Below, piece after piece: positions 1 through 9,948 of a DNA stretch of 64,000 nt. The stretch's first letter is position 1. Every line of letters begins with the position of its first letter. Below the pieces are notes generated by a model that had not been told where the DNA came from, made no database searches, and saw nothing but the letters and a program-made list of their open reading frames with translations. Source of the DNA: JANNBN01 sp963763885 (GTDB lineage: Bacteria; Actinomycetota; Acidimicrobiia; Acidimicrobiales; JANYDT01); contig CAVXQD010000007.1 in assembly GCA_963763885.1 (NCBI GenBank), forward strand, positions 310,001 through 374,000. The letters run 5' to 3'. The translations under genes and the position numbers were made by a program.

Positions 1-603
1 AGCTGCGGCATCACGGCCTTCGATCATGTCGAGCAGCATCCCGCGGCGCACGTCCACGATCGACGTCGACCAGTTCTTGTGGTGGCGTTCACCGCGACGC
101 ACGAACAGCGTCTCGTCCAGTCCGAGCGCGTTGACTTCACCGATCCGGCCCGGCTCCGCCAGCAGCGCTTCACCATACGCCTGCACGGCGTCGTTCACGG
201 TGTGCCAATCACAGCCAAGTTCCTCAGCGACGTCGCTCACCGCACGGCCGTGCCGGCCAACCTGGCGCGTGACCCACCGCCCTGCACGATCCGTTAACGC
301 GAGACGCGACGGTGCGATCGCGGGCACGTTCATCGTCCAGGTGTTCATCGCACAATCGCCGTTGATGCACTGCCAACGATGCTTACGCCACAACAACCGA
401 GACGGTCGGCCGAACACCGGCAGATCGACCAGCAACACCAGATCACGGTCTTTCACTCGAGGCCTTCCACCGCACCCGAGACACGACGGACGGTCACGGG
501 TCTCGATCACGACGGTCAACACATCCGAGTCGTCAACAGCGAGCACGTTCACGTCGGGCAAGCCGACAAGCAACTCGCATATGCGCTTAGGATCCACTTC
601 CAC
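1..603 (-). CDS. ISL3-family transposase, N-terminal part (runs off window)
   Basis: Reading the minus strand from a GTG at 603 gives 201 codons with no stop before the window edge. Residues about 40-80 hold a CxxC...C-x4-C zinc-finger arrangement (CLGCGG, then WQCINGDC). A helix-turn-helix region follows, then the motif GLDETLFVRRGE and a STSIVDVR stretch typical of the start of the ISL3 DDE catalytic core. The enzyme would cut and join the ends of its own insertion sequence. The 3' half and one terminal repeat lie outside the window. The IS end upstream of the gene probably falls between 604 and 670, but I cannot fix the terminal inverted repeat. Family assignment is firm; activity is unknown. 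Confidence 0.85.
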   Translation of the reverse strand, partial: MEVDPKRICELLVGLPDVNVLAVDDSDVLTVVIETRDRPSCLGCGGRPRVKDRDLVLLVDLPVFGRPSRLLWRKHRWQCINGDCAMNTWTMNVPAIAPSRLALTDRAGRWVTRQVGRHGRAVSDVAEELGCDWHTVNDAVQAYGEALLAEPGRIGEVNALGLDETLFVRRGERHHKNWSTSIVDVRRGMLLDMIEGRDAAA

Positions 604-816
604 AGGGGCACCTCGATCTGACTGGCTTAGAGAACCGTCAGACTCGCAGGGCCCCTGTGCCGCGCCCGGGATCCCTCAACCAACTACACCCCGCTCATTT
701 CCGAAGAGCCGAGTTACTCATCACTTCTCCAGGGCGGAGACGAATCCACCCCGTCGAGCAAACGAACGAAGTAGCCAGCACCCGAGCGGGCGGAACAGTG
801 CGCCATCGCCCAGCGC

Positions 817-1815
817 CTAATCGACGCGCTGGTCATCGAAATCGTGGAAGTTGATCGCGTTTAGAGCACGTGCGATCTCTTCGACCTGGCCGGACTGCAA
901 TACAACACCTCGTCTTTGCTTGTCGTCGACGAGGACCGACGACCCAACTGAACGGGTGATCATCACAGGTGTGCCTTCGAGCAGGGCTTCCTGGACTACA
1001 GCGCCCCAGCCATCGAAATGGCTAACGAGTGCGAGGAGGCTCGCTTTGGCTACAAGCTGTCGGGTTCGTTTGTAGGGCAACTCACCTAAGTATTGAATGC
1101 GAGGGTCGTCCAGGGACTCAATTAGTTCCTCGAGGGCGCGAACTTCTACATCCGCACCTCCTCCGATCAAAATTAGGTGCCGTTCGAGCACGGAGGCCGA
1201 AAACCCACGGACTAGATTATGGATGTTTTTACGTTGGCAGACTTCCCCGACACATAGGATTGGGGCATCCCACGCCCGCAGTTCGTTCACCTCGTCTACT
1301 AGTACTGGTCCATGCGCATCGGCCACGAAGTACGCCCACTCTGCCACTCGAACCCCCGATCCAAGAGCCTTACTCAGCCATTCGGCTCCTAGCTCTCCCG
1401 TGCCCAGCGCCAACCACGGTCGGCGTCCTTTCAGCCGGACGAGATTCTTGTAGAGAGGCAGTTTGAATCGTCCTAAGAGCCCCGACTCGTTTACAGGCTC
1501 CGACATCACGACCAACTTTGAGTTCGGAGAATGTTGCGAGAGTTGCCTTGAGCTAGGCAGCCAATGGCCGCGCAGACCGCTGACTATGTTGAACCGGACA
1601 GACCCAGTCTCCAGGGAACCGAGTTCGAATGAACCGGGATTGTGCACGAGAGTGGAACCGAAGTCCATCTGCTCGGGACTCCAGGATGGCCCGCGCTCGG
1701 AAAAGGCTCGTCGAGCGATCACCAGATGGACGGGTTCATCCACGACTTCACAAAGCTCACGGAAAAATGCTGCTTGGTGAAGACTCGGCGCCTCTTGCCA
1801 GAAAACGAGCGCCAC
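817..1815 (-). CDS. GT4-type glycosyltransferase
   Basis: The protein has 332 residues from a GTG start. The C-terminal half has the GT-B donor-binding pattern: a VGEVCQRKNIHNLVRGF stretch, a LILIGGG strand, and an acidic motif region ending in VVQEALLEGTPVMI, the usual EX7E-type nucleotide-sugar site of family 4 glycosyltransferases. It would transfer a sugar from a nucleotide donor at the cytosolic membrane face during surface glycan synthesis. The N-terminal acceptor domain is short. It faces away from the polysaccharide operon starting at 2224 and next to an ISL3 element, so it may be a remnant of a larger, rearranged polysaccharide cluster. Acceptor and sugar cannot be told from sequence. 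Confidence 0.75.
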   Translation of the reverse strand: MALVFWQEAPSLHQAAFFRELCEVVDEPVHLVIARRAFSERGPSWSPEQMDFGSTLVHNPGSFELGSLETGSVRFNIVSGLRGHWLPSSRQLSQHSPNSKLVVMSEPVNESGLLGRFKLPLYKNLVRLKGRRPWLALGTGELGAEWLSKALGSGVRVAEWAYFVADAHGPVLVDEVNELRAWDAPILCVGEVCQRKNIHNLVRGFSASVLERHLILIGGGADVEVRALEELIESLDDPRIQYLGELPYKRTRQLVAKASLLALVSHFDGWGAVVQEALLEGTPVMITRSVGSSVLVDDKQRRGVVLQSGQVEEIARALNAINFHDFDDQRVD

Positions 1816-2223
1816 AAGATCAGGTTAGTCCGCTCGTTGCACGACCGGTTGAACGACGCTAGGTAATGATCACCGGTCCACGTAACCCGCAGAGAAACTC
1901 GCTCGAACCCCACCTTCGGGAACCAGAGCGTGCAGGCTTCCGCCATCCGACAGACGGATCCACTTTCATGACACACGTGACTCGATGATGCCCCGTCGAC
2001 TTTCACCGAACGCACCGGGTGTGCTGCAACGGCGGTCGCTAACGGTAGTTGATCTGTCCGCTTACAGAAGAGGCACTCGACCTCCGCGTGAGGTTTGGAG
2101 ACTCGACGAGAAACTTCGTTGAATCGCTCTTGACGAACATCACTTCCAGTCGGATGTCAGGGGTCAAAAGGTCGAATCGACTCCACCAAAGACTCGTGTC
2201 GGAGAGAAGGTACGCTGGCGTAA
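1816..2223. other. Intergenic region between divergent glycosyltransferases
   Basis: No convincing coding sequence is seen in these 408 bases on either strand. The right end carries a possible leaderless promoter for the next gene: a TACGCT box at 2211-2216, seven bases before the ATG at 2224. No terminator hairpin or repeat was recognised. Confidence 0.5.
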
Positions 2224-3454
2224 ATGGGCACTGGCGTCACCGTAATAAGTCTTGTGTTTCCCCCCGACCAAGCCTCGACCGCTTACATTGTTGGATCATT
2301 GGTCGCGGATCTTGTCCTCGAAGACCACCCAACCTACGTGCTCACTACGGCGCCGCATTACGGTTCTACGACTGCCAGCGCCCCTTTGATTGGGCAAACA
2401 GTTGGTGGTCTTCAAATCAACCGTCAGAAGATGCCGGGGAAATCCTCGTCGACACTTGCTCGATTTGTTGCCTGGGGTCGGTTCGCTGGCGTGTCGTTTG
2501 TGCGCGGACTTCGCGGCAAAGCGCCTCGGCGTCTGTCTTGTCATTTCGCCTCCCCTGTTCGTTGGTTTGTCGGCTGCGGGTATTAAGGCCTTCCGTGGCA
2601 CTCCCTATGTGTACGTAGTGCAGGAGGCGTTGTCCGACGTCCTGAAGCACCTCGGGCTGGTTCCCGCACCGGCGGTCGCTGCGATCCGGTTGATGGAGAA
2701 GGTCATCTACAGGTATGCCGCAGCAGTTGTGGCCATCAGCCCTTCGATGAAACAACTCCTGGTGCAATCTGGGGTCCCGGCTCACAAGGTGCACGTAATC
2801 GAGAACTTCGCTTTCGGCGAGCCAGCGCCGACCGACGCAACCCGGCATGAGGGCGAACCGCCAACGATTACCTACTTGGGAAACCTCGGTCCGGCGCAAG
2901 ACCTAGACACGGTTATCCAAGCGGCGGCGCTGCTCCAAGACACTGCACTTCGCTTTGTGCTGGCGGGCAACGGGACACGGATCGAAGAGATCCGCGCAAA
3001 GACCGCCAACTTGGCCAACGTTGAAGTCCGCGATCCAATGCCACTTCCCGAGGCGCTGGCCCTCACTGCCGCGTCCACTGCATGTCTGGTGTTGCAGGCC
3101 AAGGGGACAGGTTCGTCGGCACTCCCTTCGAAGATCTACCAGATCATGTCCAACGGCAGGCCAGTGATCGCTGTGTGCGATGCCGACAGCGGGGTAGCCG
3201 ACATCTTGTCGGTGTCAGGGGCAGGCCTCAGCGTTGAGCCCGGGGACGCTGCCGGGCTTGCCGAACATCTGAAGCTCCTCATCTCCCAGCCGTCGTTGGC
3301 CGATTCGATGGGTCAGGCCGGTGTTGCATACGTCAATGCCAACGCCACCGAAGAAGTGGTGACTGCCGCCTACCTTCGGCTCCTTGAGGACGTGGCGGCT
3401 GCACACACCGGCAAAGGGCTCCTTCGTGGGCTTGGAACCCGGAGATCGGAGTGA
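2224..3454 (+). CDS. GT4 glycosyltransferase (WbuB-like), frameshifted
   Basis: Two reading frames make one family-4 glycosyltransferase of about 410 residues. The first frame (from ATG 2224) holds the N-terminal VISLVFPPD strand. The second, from about 2525, continues with LVISPPLFVGL, a YRYAAAVVAISPSM segment and the donor-binding LPSKIYQIMSNGRPVIAV stretch typical of WbuB-type enzymes. The frame changes near 2519-2533, where removing one G restores RGKRLGVCLVISPP. It would add a sugar to a lipid-linked glycan intermediate. Its TGA overlaps the GTG of the next gene (3451), so the three genes form an operon. The break may be a sequencing indel or a true lesion. Confidence 0.75.
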
Positions 3455-4360
3455 AGGTCCTTGTCACGGGCGCCCGTGGGTTCATTGGGCAACGGGTGTC
3501 AGCGACGCTTCGCCAACAAGGGCACGACGTGGTGGGGTTGGGTCGAGGCGGCGATCCTGCGCTGGGCATCATCGGCAGGGACCTGGCGGCAGATCGGCTG
3601 GAGCCAATGCTGGAGGGCGTCAACGTGGTGGTGCACTGCGCTGGGCAGGCACACGCTTCGGGAGCAACAGAGGGCGACTACCAGCGCAACGTGGTGCTGG
3701 CTACCCGACGGCTGGTGGAAGCAATTGTCGGCACCGCTGGAGACAGCCCGGCTAGCCGCGTGCTGATCAACTTCAGTTCCATCAAGGCCATGGGCGAAAT
3801 TCTTCCCGTGGGAAGCGATGAACGATACGAGTGCATACCAACCACTCCGTATGGCAGAGCCAAGCTTGAAGCAGAAACGATTGTGGCTGAGGCCGCTTCG
3901 CACATCGGCACCGTCGTCTCGTTACGCCCCTCCCCCGTGTTCGGACCCGACGGCCGGGGACTCATTGGAATGCTCACACGTCTCGGTTCCCGCGGTCTGC
4001 TTCCTCGGATCGGAGTCGACACCGGCACACGCTCATATGTGCACGTAGATGATGTTGCAGCGGCCGTGATGGCCTGTCTCACCCTCCCGGCAGGCAGCCA
4101 CACGTTTTGCCTGTCCGATGGCAAGGGCTACACACTTGGCCGACGTCCGTACTGCACTCCAGCAACGCCGACCATGGTCTCCCCTGTTGCCACCCGTAAG
4201 CCGTCCAGTGATGGCGCTGGCACAGGCCGGCCCATGGGGAAGTCGCCTGCGCTTGGACGCCCGCCTGCTATCGGACTGTCATGTGGTTTCTGACCGGCTT
4301 CAACAAGCGACCGATTGGAAACCAACCCGTTTGCTGGCAGACGAACTGAAGCGGGCATGA
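3451..4360 (+). CDS. NAD-dependent sugar epimerase/dehydratase, frameshifted
   Basis: This is an extended SDR-family nucleotide-sugar enzyme of about 302 residues. The N-terminus has the Rossmann GARGFIG motif (GxxGxxG). A serine-rich INFSSIKAMGE strand is followed by the catalytic YGRAK (YxxxK) motif near residue 135. The ending in the second frame, DRLQQATDWKPTRLLADEL, is the usual C-terminus of this family. The frame switches near 4126-4140; deleting one T gives GKGYTLADVRTAL. It likely modifies a UDP- or dTDP-sugar for the lipid-linked glycan. It starts at a GTG overlapping the preceding stop and ends in an ATGA overlap with the next gene. The exact sugar is not predictable. Confidence 0.78.
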
Positions 4361-5287
4361 CCGTTCCGGCACCTGTGTTGGCGGCGGTGTCCGCTGCCGC
4401 TGTGGCTTTCGCTGTCAGCTTCCCGCTGCCTGGTTGGCTACAGCGAGGCAACCTGGTTGACGTTCCGAACGAACGCAGCTCGCACTCCGCACCCACACCA
4501 AGGGGCGGAGGCTGGGCCATCGCCGTCGCTGTGTTGTTGGGCGCCGCTGTTGGTGCAGCGACCACCACCGGAGGGCTGCGTTTGTTGTTCGGGTTGTGCG
4601 TTGTTTCGGTGGTGTGTGGCGCTATTGGCCTTGCCGATGATCTTCGCTCCCTTCCTGCAGTCGTGCGGCTGACCGGACAGTTGGTGATTGGCGTCGTCGC
4701 CGCACCTGCTTCTGCTGAACACCGAGTCGCTGAGCGCCCAGAACACGTTTCTTCCCGGTGGTGCAGTGGTCGCAGCCGTAGTTGTGGTTCTGTGGATGGC
4801 GTCCAACGTGAACGCGGTGAACTTCATGGACGGCATCAACGGCATCACCGCTGTGCACTCCATCACCAGCGGGGTCTTTCTTGGATGGCTGGGACACCAC
4901 TACAAGCTTGATGGCATGGCAGTTGCAGGGGCTGCACTGGCCGGAGCCAGCCTGGGCTTCCTGCCGCACAACGCACCAAAAGCCCGGCTGTTCCTCGGAG
5001 ACATCGGCAGCTACTTCATTGGTTGTTGGATCGCCATGCTCACAGCCGCTACATGGCTGGCCGGCGCCAACCCGCTGGTAGCCCTTGCACCATCTGCGCT
5101 GTACCTGGCAGACACAGCCACCACCCTGGTCCGTCGAGCGTTACGTGGCGAGTCGCTATTCGACGCCCACCGCGAACACGCCTACCAACGCCTCGCTGTC
5201 GCCTGGGGCGGCCACACGCCAGCAGTTGCCTTCTACGCAGTTCTCCAAGTGGCGCTGTGCCTTGTTGCGTGGCTCACGATGCGTTGA
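4357..5287 (+). CDS. WecA/WbpL (MraY-family) polyprenyl-phosphate sugar-1-P transferase, frameshifted
   Basis: This is a multi-pass membrane enzyme of about 309 residues that starts lipid-linked glycan synthesis by moving a sugar-1-phosphate onto polyprenyl phosphate. Family motifs are clear: VPNERSSHSAPTPRGGG near the start, GLADDLRSLP (the Mg-binding DD), NAVNFMDGINGI, and the catalytic FLGDIGSYF. A C-terminal HREHAYQRL segment is typical of the WecA/WbpL branch. The frame changes near 4700; removing one C from CACCTG restores AALLLLNTES. ATG 4357 overlaps the epimerase TGA. The last third of this gene is duplicated twice further on (37557 and 40741) and traced a third time at 53139, beside DUF222-HNH elements. 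Confidence 0.85.
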
Positions 5288-5490
5288 GAGCCTCGACCCA
5301 TGCTGCGACGGATCCTCTCCCTTGTCCACGCGGTCTGTCAGCTTTCGCATCAACTCCAAATTCCTGACTCGGGCCACGTTGACCGGGCGGCGTTCCATGC
5401 CCGTTGGATCACCCCTCTTGGATAGCGGTACTCCACTTCGAGTGGCATAAACGGGCTCGTCGGGTCACCATAGACTTCGAGTTCGCTCAC
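5274..5490 (-). pseudogene. Possible small frameshifted gene, unknown function
   Basis: Starting at GTG 5490, one frame encodes SELEVYGDPTSPFMPLEVEY. A second frame continues with MERRPVNVARVRNLELMRKL and a third ends in WVEALNAS before a TGA at 5276-5274. Adding one G to the GGGG run near 5410 and one base near 5300 would join them into a charged protein of about 73 residues overlapping the 3' end of the WecA-like gene. I do not recognise a family. It could be chance reading, so confidence is low. Between 5491 and 5728 I see no gene. Confidence 0.3.
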
Positions 5491-5728
5491 GCTTTAAGAC
5501 CGCGTACAACTTATTGCCGGTCAAGGACGACAGCGCGCCATCGAGGACCGCTATTGAAACAACTTCCCGACCCTGGTCTTCCCAATCCGTTGAGGGTCTC
5601 CTCAAGCGACCCAGCAAACATGTTCTTGACTACCTTCTACTCCCACCGTGTCATGTTGAAGAGAGTACTGATCCCTTCCAAACGTTGTCCGGAACAAGGG
5701 GCCGGTACTGGCCGAATGCCGGAATAGG

Positions 5729-8700
5729 TCACAGTCCGCGTCGCGAGGATCGAATGACATCGTCGAGGGGAACAGCGCTCAACTGAGCAACCTTCGTCTG
5801 GTCAACGGCGCGCAAACGAAGTGCTTCAGCCGTCGTCTCATCTCCCGCTAGCCGGCACAACACGGATCGAAATCCGTCCATCGGCCCCAATACTCCCGCA
5901 AGTGCGGCTCCGAGCGTGACTATCTGGCCCGACCGCGATGCCGAGGCTTGAAGGAGATCGAAAGCGTGGCCGGAGTACCGTCCTTCGTCCGGCGCAAGAG
6001 CCATAGCCATGGTACACATGGCGATGCAACCGGCCCATCCCATAAAGACCGGTTCGACACACAGTTCTGCGACCAGCGCACCGGTATCAAAGGCGACCGG
6101 ACGACCGCCAAGTGAACCAATGAACCACAAATAGGACTTCTCAAGAAGCGATGAAAGCGACACGTCAGCAGAACCGTCAGGCAGGCCTTCCATCAACGTC
6201 TGGCGCGAAAAACTGCAGCCGACGCGTACCGTTCGGCCGATCAGGAGTGCCGAGTAGGCGGACTCTCCCGCAAACAATTCGTAACGGCGAGAACGGATCA
6301 ACGCATCGGCCGCACCATCCAGCGCTCGTTGGTCTTCACCAAACCAGTCGTCGATAGCCGCAGCAGTGACCTGAGCTACCCACACGTCGCCCGGTCGGCG
6401 GAGCAGATCCACAACTTCTTGAAACTCACGTTGAAGCGTGGCGAAGCGACCTGACAGTCCGAGTTCGGCACTAGCAAGGGTTTCGGCGTTGATCACCGCC
6501 GGCAGGTGTTCGGCGTGGCAAACAGTTCCAACGGATTCGCGCTCCTGCGCAACACGAATACGAGTTGATGGGTCATCGGATCCAGTTAGCGCTATCGAAA
6601 CTCCCCGCACCGCAACTTGACGTGTACAACCCCAAACGGCCCTGTCATACGTGGACGTCTCAGTCAGAAAATTTGTCAGGTTCGTAATGTCGCGTTGGAT
6701 TGCTGGCGACAGCGACGTCATGCCTGAGATGAAGCAGCGCTCTGCGATGATCCGCATGCGATCCTGAGGTTCAACGGCGAAGGTCTGAGCTGCATGCAGC
6801 CACTCCGTTCGTTCCGCGTCTCCGTCGTAAGGCTGGCTGCTCCCAGCGGATTGAATCGCCACTGCAAGGCGAATCCCGGGGAATTCGGGCGCATGTTGCC
6901 ACGCGGCCCGAAAGGCAGCTCGGGCCCCAACGACGTCGCTGCACCCGTCAAGCGCAATGCCCAATTGGCAGTTGGCCTGCGCCACAAACCCATCCGGAAC
7001 AAGCCAAGGTTGGGCAACCGTGGCAAGCAAAAGCCTCTCAAGAACATCGGCACCGACGTCCCATTGCCGGGCCTGGACCAGCTCAGTAGCACGGTGAAGA
7101 ACATCCAGGTAATCCCGAGTTTGAGAGGAACCAATCAACGAGTCGGCAAGAAGACGGGCAACGTTCCCATTGTCGAGTCCACGACGCTCAGCGACCTCAG
7201 CAAGCCGGCGTTGGTGGTCGCATCGCCATTGGACAGGAGAATTCAACAAAACGGCTTGTCGGACGAGATCGTGAAGAAATTGGAACTGCCACTCTGACTC
7301 CCTCCGACAAGAGCGCTTTGCAGACGCGGACTGCATAGCGTCCAACGCCTCGGCCAGTGAACACCCAAGCGCTTCAGCGACAACAGACAAATCGAAGCGC
7401 TGCCCAAATAGCGCTGCCACCTGAAGGACACCACGACCGTGAAACTGGACCAGATTCTGATCAGCAACGTACGGGAAAAGCTGCTCAACAGTGGACGTTC
7501 CAATCCGCCCGTGGTGCACTTCTTCAGGCAAAGCAACCATGTGCTCAAGAACAATCGGGAATCCCCCGGAAAGTACCTGAGCGCGTTTGGCTGCAGCCCA
7601 TCTCCGCGAGGGCGAGAGCTGAGTTCGAGCGGCAAACCAGCTGTCCACCCCATCTAGTTGAAGCGCGCGAAGCGAAACGCGAACGCACCCGTGAACGTCG
7701 CTGAGGTCTTGCAGAAAATCCCGTACGAGAGGAGACCAAGGCCCTGGTCTGGCCGTCACCAGACACCGCACCTGGTCTCCCTCAGAACGAACAAGGAGCT
7801 TCCTCAGAAGTTTGACGCTGAGGTGATCGAGTAGGTGGGCGTCTTCGACGATCACCAACCGCTGTGGGGCTTCTGCCAACGCCACTTCAAGGAGCACAGC
7901 AGCGTCTACCGGCTCTTGCGATCCATTGGCGAGATGGGGCGACACGGACCTCAAGAGATCTAACACAGCAGAACCGGGTGAACTCATCTCGATCCCGCGG
8001 GCGTAGGCAGCCTCACAACTCTCACCAAGTTGGTGTACGACGTGGCGAACAAGGTGGCTCTTCCCGATTCCAGCATCGCCCTCAATGACAGCGGCGGCGC
8101 CGACTGCCTCCAGATGTCTGCACAAAAGTGCCAATTCTTCGTCTCGGCCAAAAAGTGATCTTGGGGCGGGTCGGGACCTCATTTGCATGGTTGGCGCGGC
8201 AAGAAGCAACTTGCGCTGTAACGCATCCGCTGCCGCGCCAGGGACCAGCCCAACCAGGCCGCACCCCTTCCTGATCGAATTCAAGACTCGTTGGGCGTCT
8301 TCTGTTTTGCCAGAGGCAAATTGCGCCTCGGCTAGCAACACTGATCGGCTCTCAGACGCCGGGTCATTCGCGTCGACGTCCGCAAGTTCCGACAGCGCTC
8401 TCTCATGGTCTCCGGCTTCGATCATCACGCTGAAGCGCTCTACCTCACAGCGGTCCCGTGTAGCTAATAACGATTCGTACCAATCTTCTGCAAACTCCGG
8501 CCACCGAAATGTGGGGTCTCGCCACAACGCGATTGCTTCCTCAAGCGCCACTTGGCGTTGTGCAAGGTTCGGCGTTGTTCTTGCGGTCCGGACAAGTTCC
8601 GTGAACCGCTCTGCGTCCACTATTCCGGGTGGCCCAACAAGGCGGTATCTCCCACCAACACACTCCACTACTGCACTTGGCTCGCAATCGGCAAGCGCAC

Positions 8701-8935
8701 GTCGGACACGGCTCACTACCAGTCTGAAGGCGCTCGACCAACTCCTCGGCCGCATCCCAGACCACAAGTGATCACTGAGATCGTCAGCTGTTAGACCGGA
8801 CTCTCGGTGCATAGACAAGGCAACGAGAAGACGCTCCGCCAACTCACCTTTCAGGTGACGCAGATTTGCGTTGCGGCCCAAAGCAACGGGGCCAAGCACC
8901 CACACAACAGGAAGGTCATCGCCTTGCGGGGTCAC
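5729..8935 (-). CDS. SARP/AfsR-like transcriptional regulator with AAA ATPase
   Basis: A 1,068-residue cytosolic regulator. Residues about 10-100 form an OmpR-like winged helix (ending in the GGRYRLV wing), and 105-240 a BTAD-type helical region. A STAND/AAA ATPase follows, with Walker A EGDAGIGKS at 286-294 and a Walker B-like LVIVEDAHL near 365. A long helical repeat tail follows. Such proteins switch on a nearby cluster when the ATPase senses a ligand. Its ATG overlaps the end of the upstream hydrolase gene (8916) by 20 bases, so the two are translationally coupled. It sits just downstream of the type VII-like locus and could control it, but no target site proves that. Confidence 0.8.
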   Translation of the reverse strand: MTPQGDDLPVVWVLGPVALGRNANLRHLKGELAERLLVALSMHRESGLTADDLSDHLWSGMRPRSWSSAFRLVVSRVRRALADCEPSAVVECVGGRYRLVGPPGIVDAERFTELVRTARTTPNLAQRQVALEEAIALWRDPTFRWPEFAEDWYESLLATRDRCEVERFSVMIEAGDHERALSELADVDANDPASESRSVLLAEAQFASGKTEDAQRVLNSIRKGCGLVGLVPGAAADALQRKLLLAAPTMQMRSRPAPRSLFGRDEELALLCRHLEAVGAAAVIEGDAGIGKSHLVRHVVHQLGESCEAAYARGIEMSSPGSAVLDLLRSVSPHLANGSQEPVDAAVLLEVALAEAPQRLVIVEDAHLLDHLSVKLLRKLLVRSEGDQVRCLVTARPGPWSPLVRDFLQDLSDVHGCVRVSLRALQLDGVDSWFAARTQLSPSRRWAAAKRAQVLSGGFPIVLEHMVALPEEVHHGRIGTSTVEQLFPYVADQNLVQFHGRGVLQVAALFGQRFDLSVVAEALGCSLAEALDAMQSASAKRSCRRESEWQFQFLHDLVRQAVLLNSPVQWRCDHQRRLAEVAERRGLDNGNVARLLADSLIGSSQTRDYLDVLHRATELVQARQWDVGADVLERLLLATVAQPWLVPDGFVAQANCQLGIALDGCSDVVGARAAFRAAWQHAPEFPGIRLAVAIQSAGSSQPYDGDAERTEWLHAAQTFAVEPQDRMRIIAERCFISGMTSLSPAIQRDITNLTNFLTETSTYDRAVWGCTRQVAVRGVSIALTGSDDPSTRIRVAQERESVGTVCHAEHLPAVINAETLASAELGLSGRFATLQREFQEVVDLLRRPGDVWVAQVTAAAIDDWFGEDQRALDGAADALIRSRRYELFAGESAYSALLIGRTVRVGCSFSRQTLMEGLPDGSADVSLSSLLEKSYLWFIGSLGGRPVAFDTGALVAELCVEPVFMGWAGCIAMCTMAMALAPDEGRYSGHAFDLLQASASRSGQIVTLGAALAGVLGPMDGFRSVLCRLAGDETTAEALRLRAVDQTKVAQLSAVPLDDVIRSSRRGL

Positions 8936-9875
8936 CCCGATGTTCTACCAACGAACCGAGGTCAACGACGCCCACATCCTGAAGAGAAGGTGTGCGGGCG
9001 ATATCGGCTGGAGTCACAACCCATCGTTGCTTCAGCACCACGTCCAACAACTGACGAATGACTCCATGCGGATCCGTCAAGTTCGCAAGTCCGCAATTGC
9101 GAGCGTCCTCCTGGTCGGAACCAGCCGTCTTGCAGAACTCAACCAGGAATTCTTGCAACACACACATCCCCTTCTCCCACCACAACAAGCCGTGTTGCTC
9201 GGGCGGGGTCAGGTTCAGCCCAAGGTATGGATTTCCAAGTTGCGGCGCATACCCGTCGAAGGCTCCAACAATGAGGTCAGTGCAGAGCCCCTTCTTTAGC
9301 GAAGTCGGCTCATCGGCAATGGCCACTTGTTCAAACAACGAAAGCAACGAGCGAGCGAAACGTATGCCTTCTGTGCTGTGTGGGTTGGGCAACGCTCCCG
9401 CCCACCGAGGAACACCGCTGAGCACCAGGAACCCAAGTCTGTGCCAGTCATACTTCGGTGTGGACGCAGCTATGCCCAAAGCCCGTGGCACTGAATCACC
9501 TATGGGAAGCCTGTGTCTCCGGACCTGGATTGACTCAATTTGTTCTTCGTAGGCTGAGATCGGGATCCACCTACCGCCTCTAAATCCAACGTCACAAATC
9601 CAAAGCTCCTGCGTTCGGTCGTTGTTGGTGTGAACGCCGTAGTCCACATCCTCCAGGTTTGGCGGGGCGACGATGGCGACGTGGTCAAAGTCGACACCTT
9701 CGATAAGTCGAACGAGGCGAGGAAGGGATCCCTTCCCTGCGATCAACAAGACATCACCGATTCGAACATCTGTAATAGCTATTTGCACATACGGACTGTC
9801 CTCCTGTTCGGTTGCAGGAGTTATCGGGAGTGGTCCCCTGCCACCGAAGACCTCTCCCCTATTGCACTCGGGCAT
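8916..9875 (-). CDS. Permuted papain-like (YiiX/NlpC-P60-type) cysteine hydrolase
   Basis: About 319 residues from ATG 9875; longer starts at 9929 and 9971 are open but would overlap the divergent GNAT gene. The order of catalytic motifs is that of circularly permuted NlpC/P60 enzymes: an early GDVLLIAGKG strand, then FDHVAIV with the presumed catalytic His, and much later GLCTDLIVGAF with the presumed Cys. YiiX-type members cleave amide bonds in peptidoglycan peptides or lipids. No signal peptide is seen, so it may act in the cytosol or be exported by another route. It is cotranscribed with, and overlaps, the SARP regulator gene. Substrate is unknown. Confidence 0.6.
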   Translation of the reverse strand: MPECNRGEVFGGRGPLPITPATEQEDSPYVQIAITDVRIGDVLLIAGKGSLPRLVRLIEGVDFDHVAIVAPPNLEDVDYGVHTNNDRTQELWICDVGFRGGRWIPISAYEEQIESIQVRRHRLPIGDSVPRALGIAASTPKYDWHRLGFLVLSGVPRWAGALPNPHSTEGIRFARSLLSLFEQVAIADEPTSLKKGLCTDLIVGAFDGYAPQLGNPYLGLNLTPPEQHGLLWWEKGMCVLQEFLVEFCKTAGSDQEDARNCGLANLTDPHGVIRQLLDVVLKQRWVVTPADIARTPSLQDVGVVDLGSLVEHRGDPARR

Positions 9876-9948
9876 CGCTTCCGTAACCTCGCGCTCTGAT
9901 ACCGACAAATCCGCCCGGGATTGCCACATGGCCCAGGAGTGCCAACAC

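Noticed and set aside
26..820. Long plus-strand open frame of 264 codons
   Set aside because: It is antisense to the ISL3 transposase, whose minus-strand product has clear zinc-finger and catalytic motifs; the plus-strand product is Ser/Arg/Pro-rich with no domain.
2049..2618. Open frame of 189 codons overlapping the GT4 gene
   Set aside because: Third frame of the same DNA; the glycosyltransferase motifs are in the other two frames.
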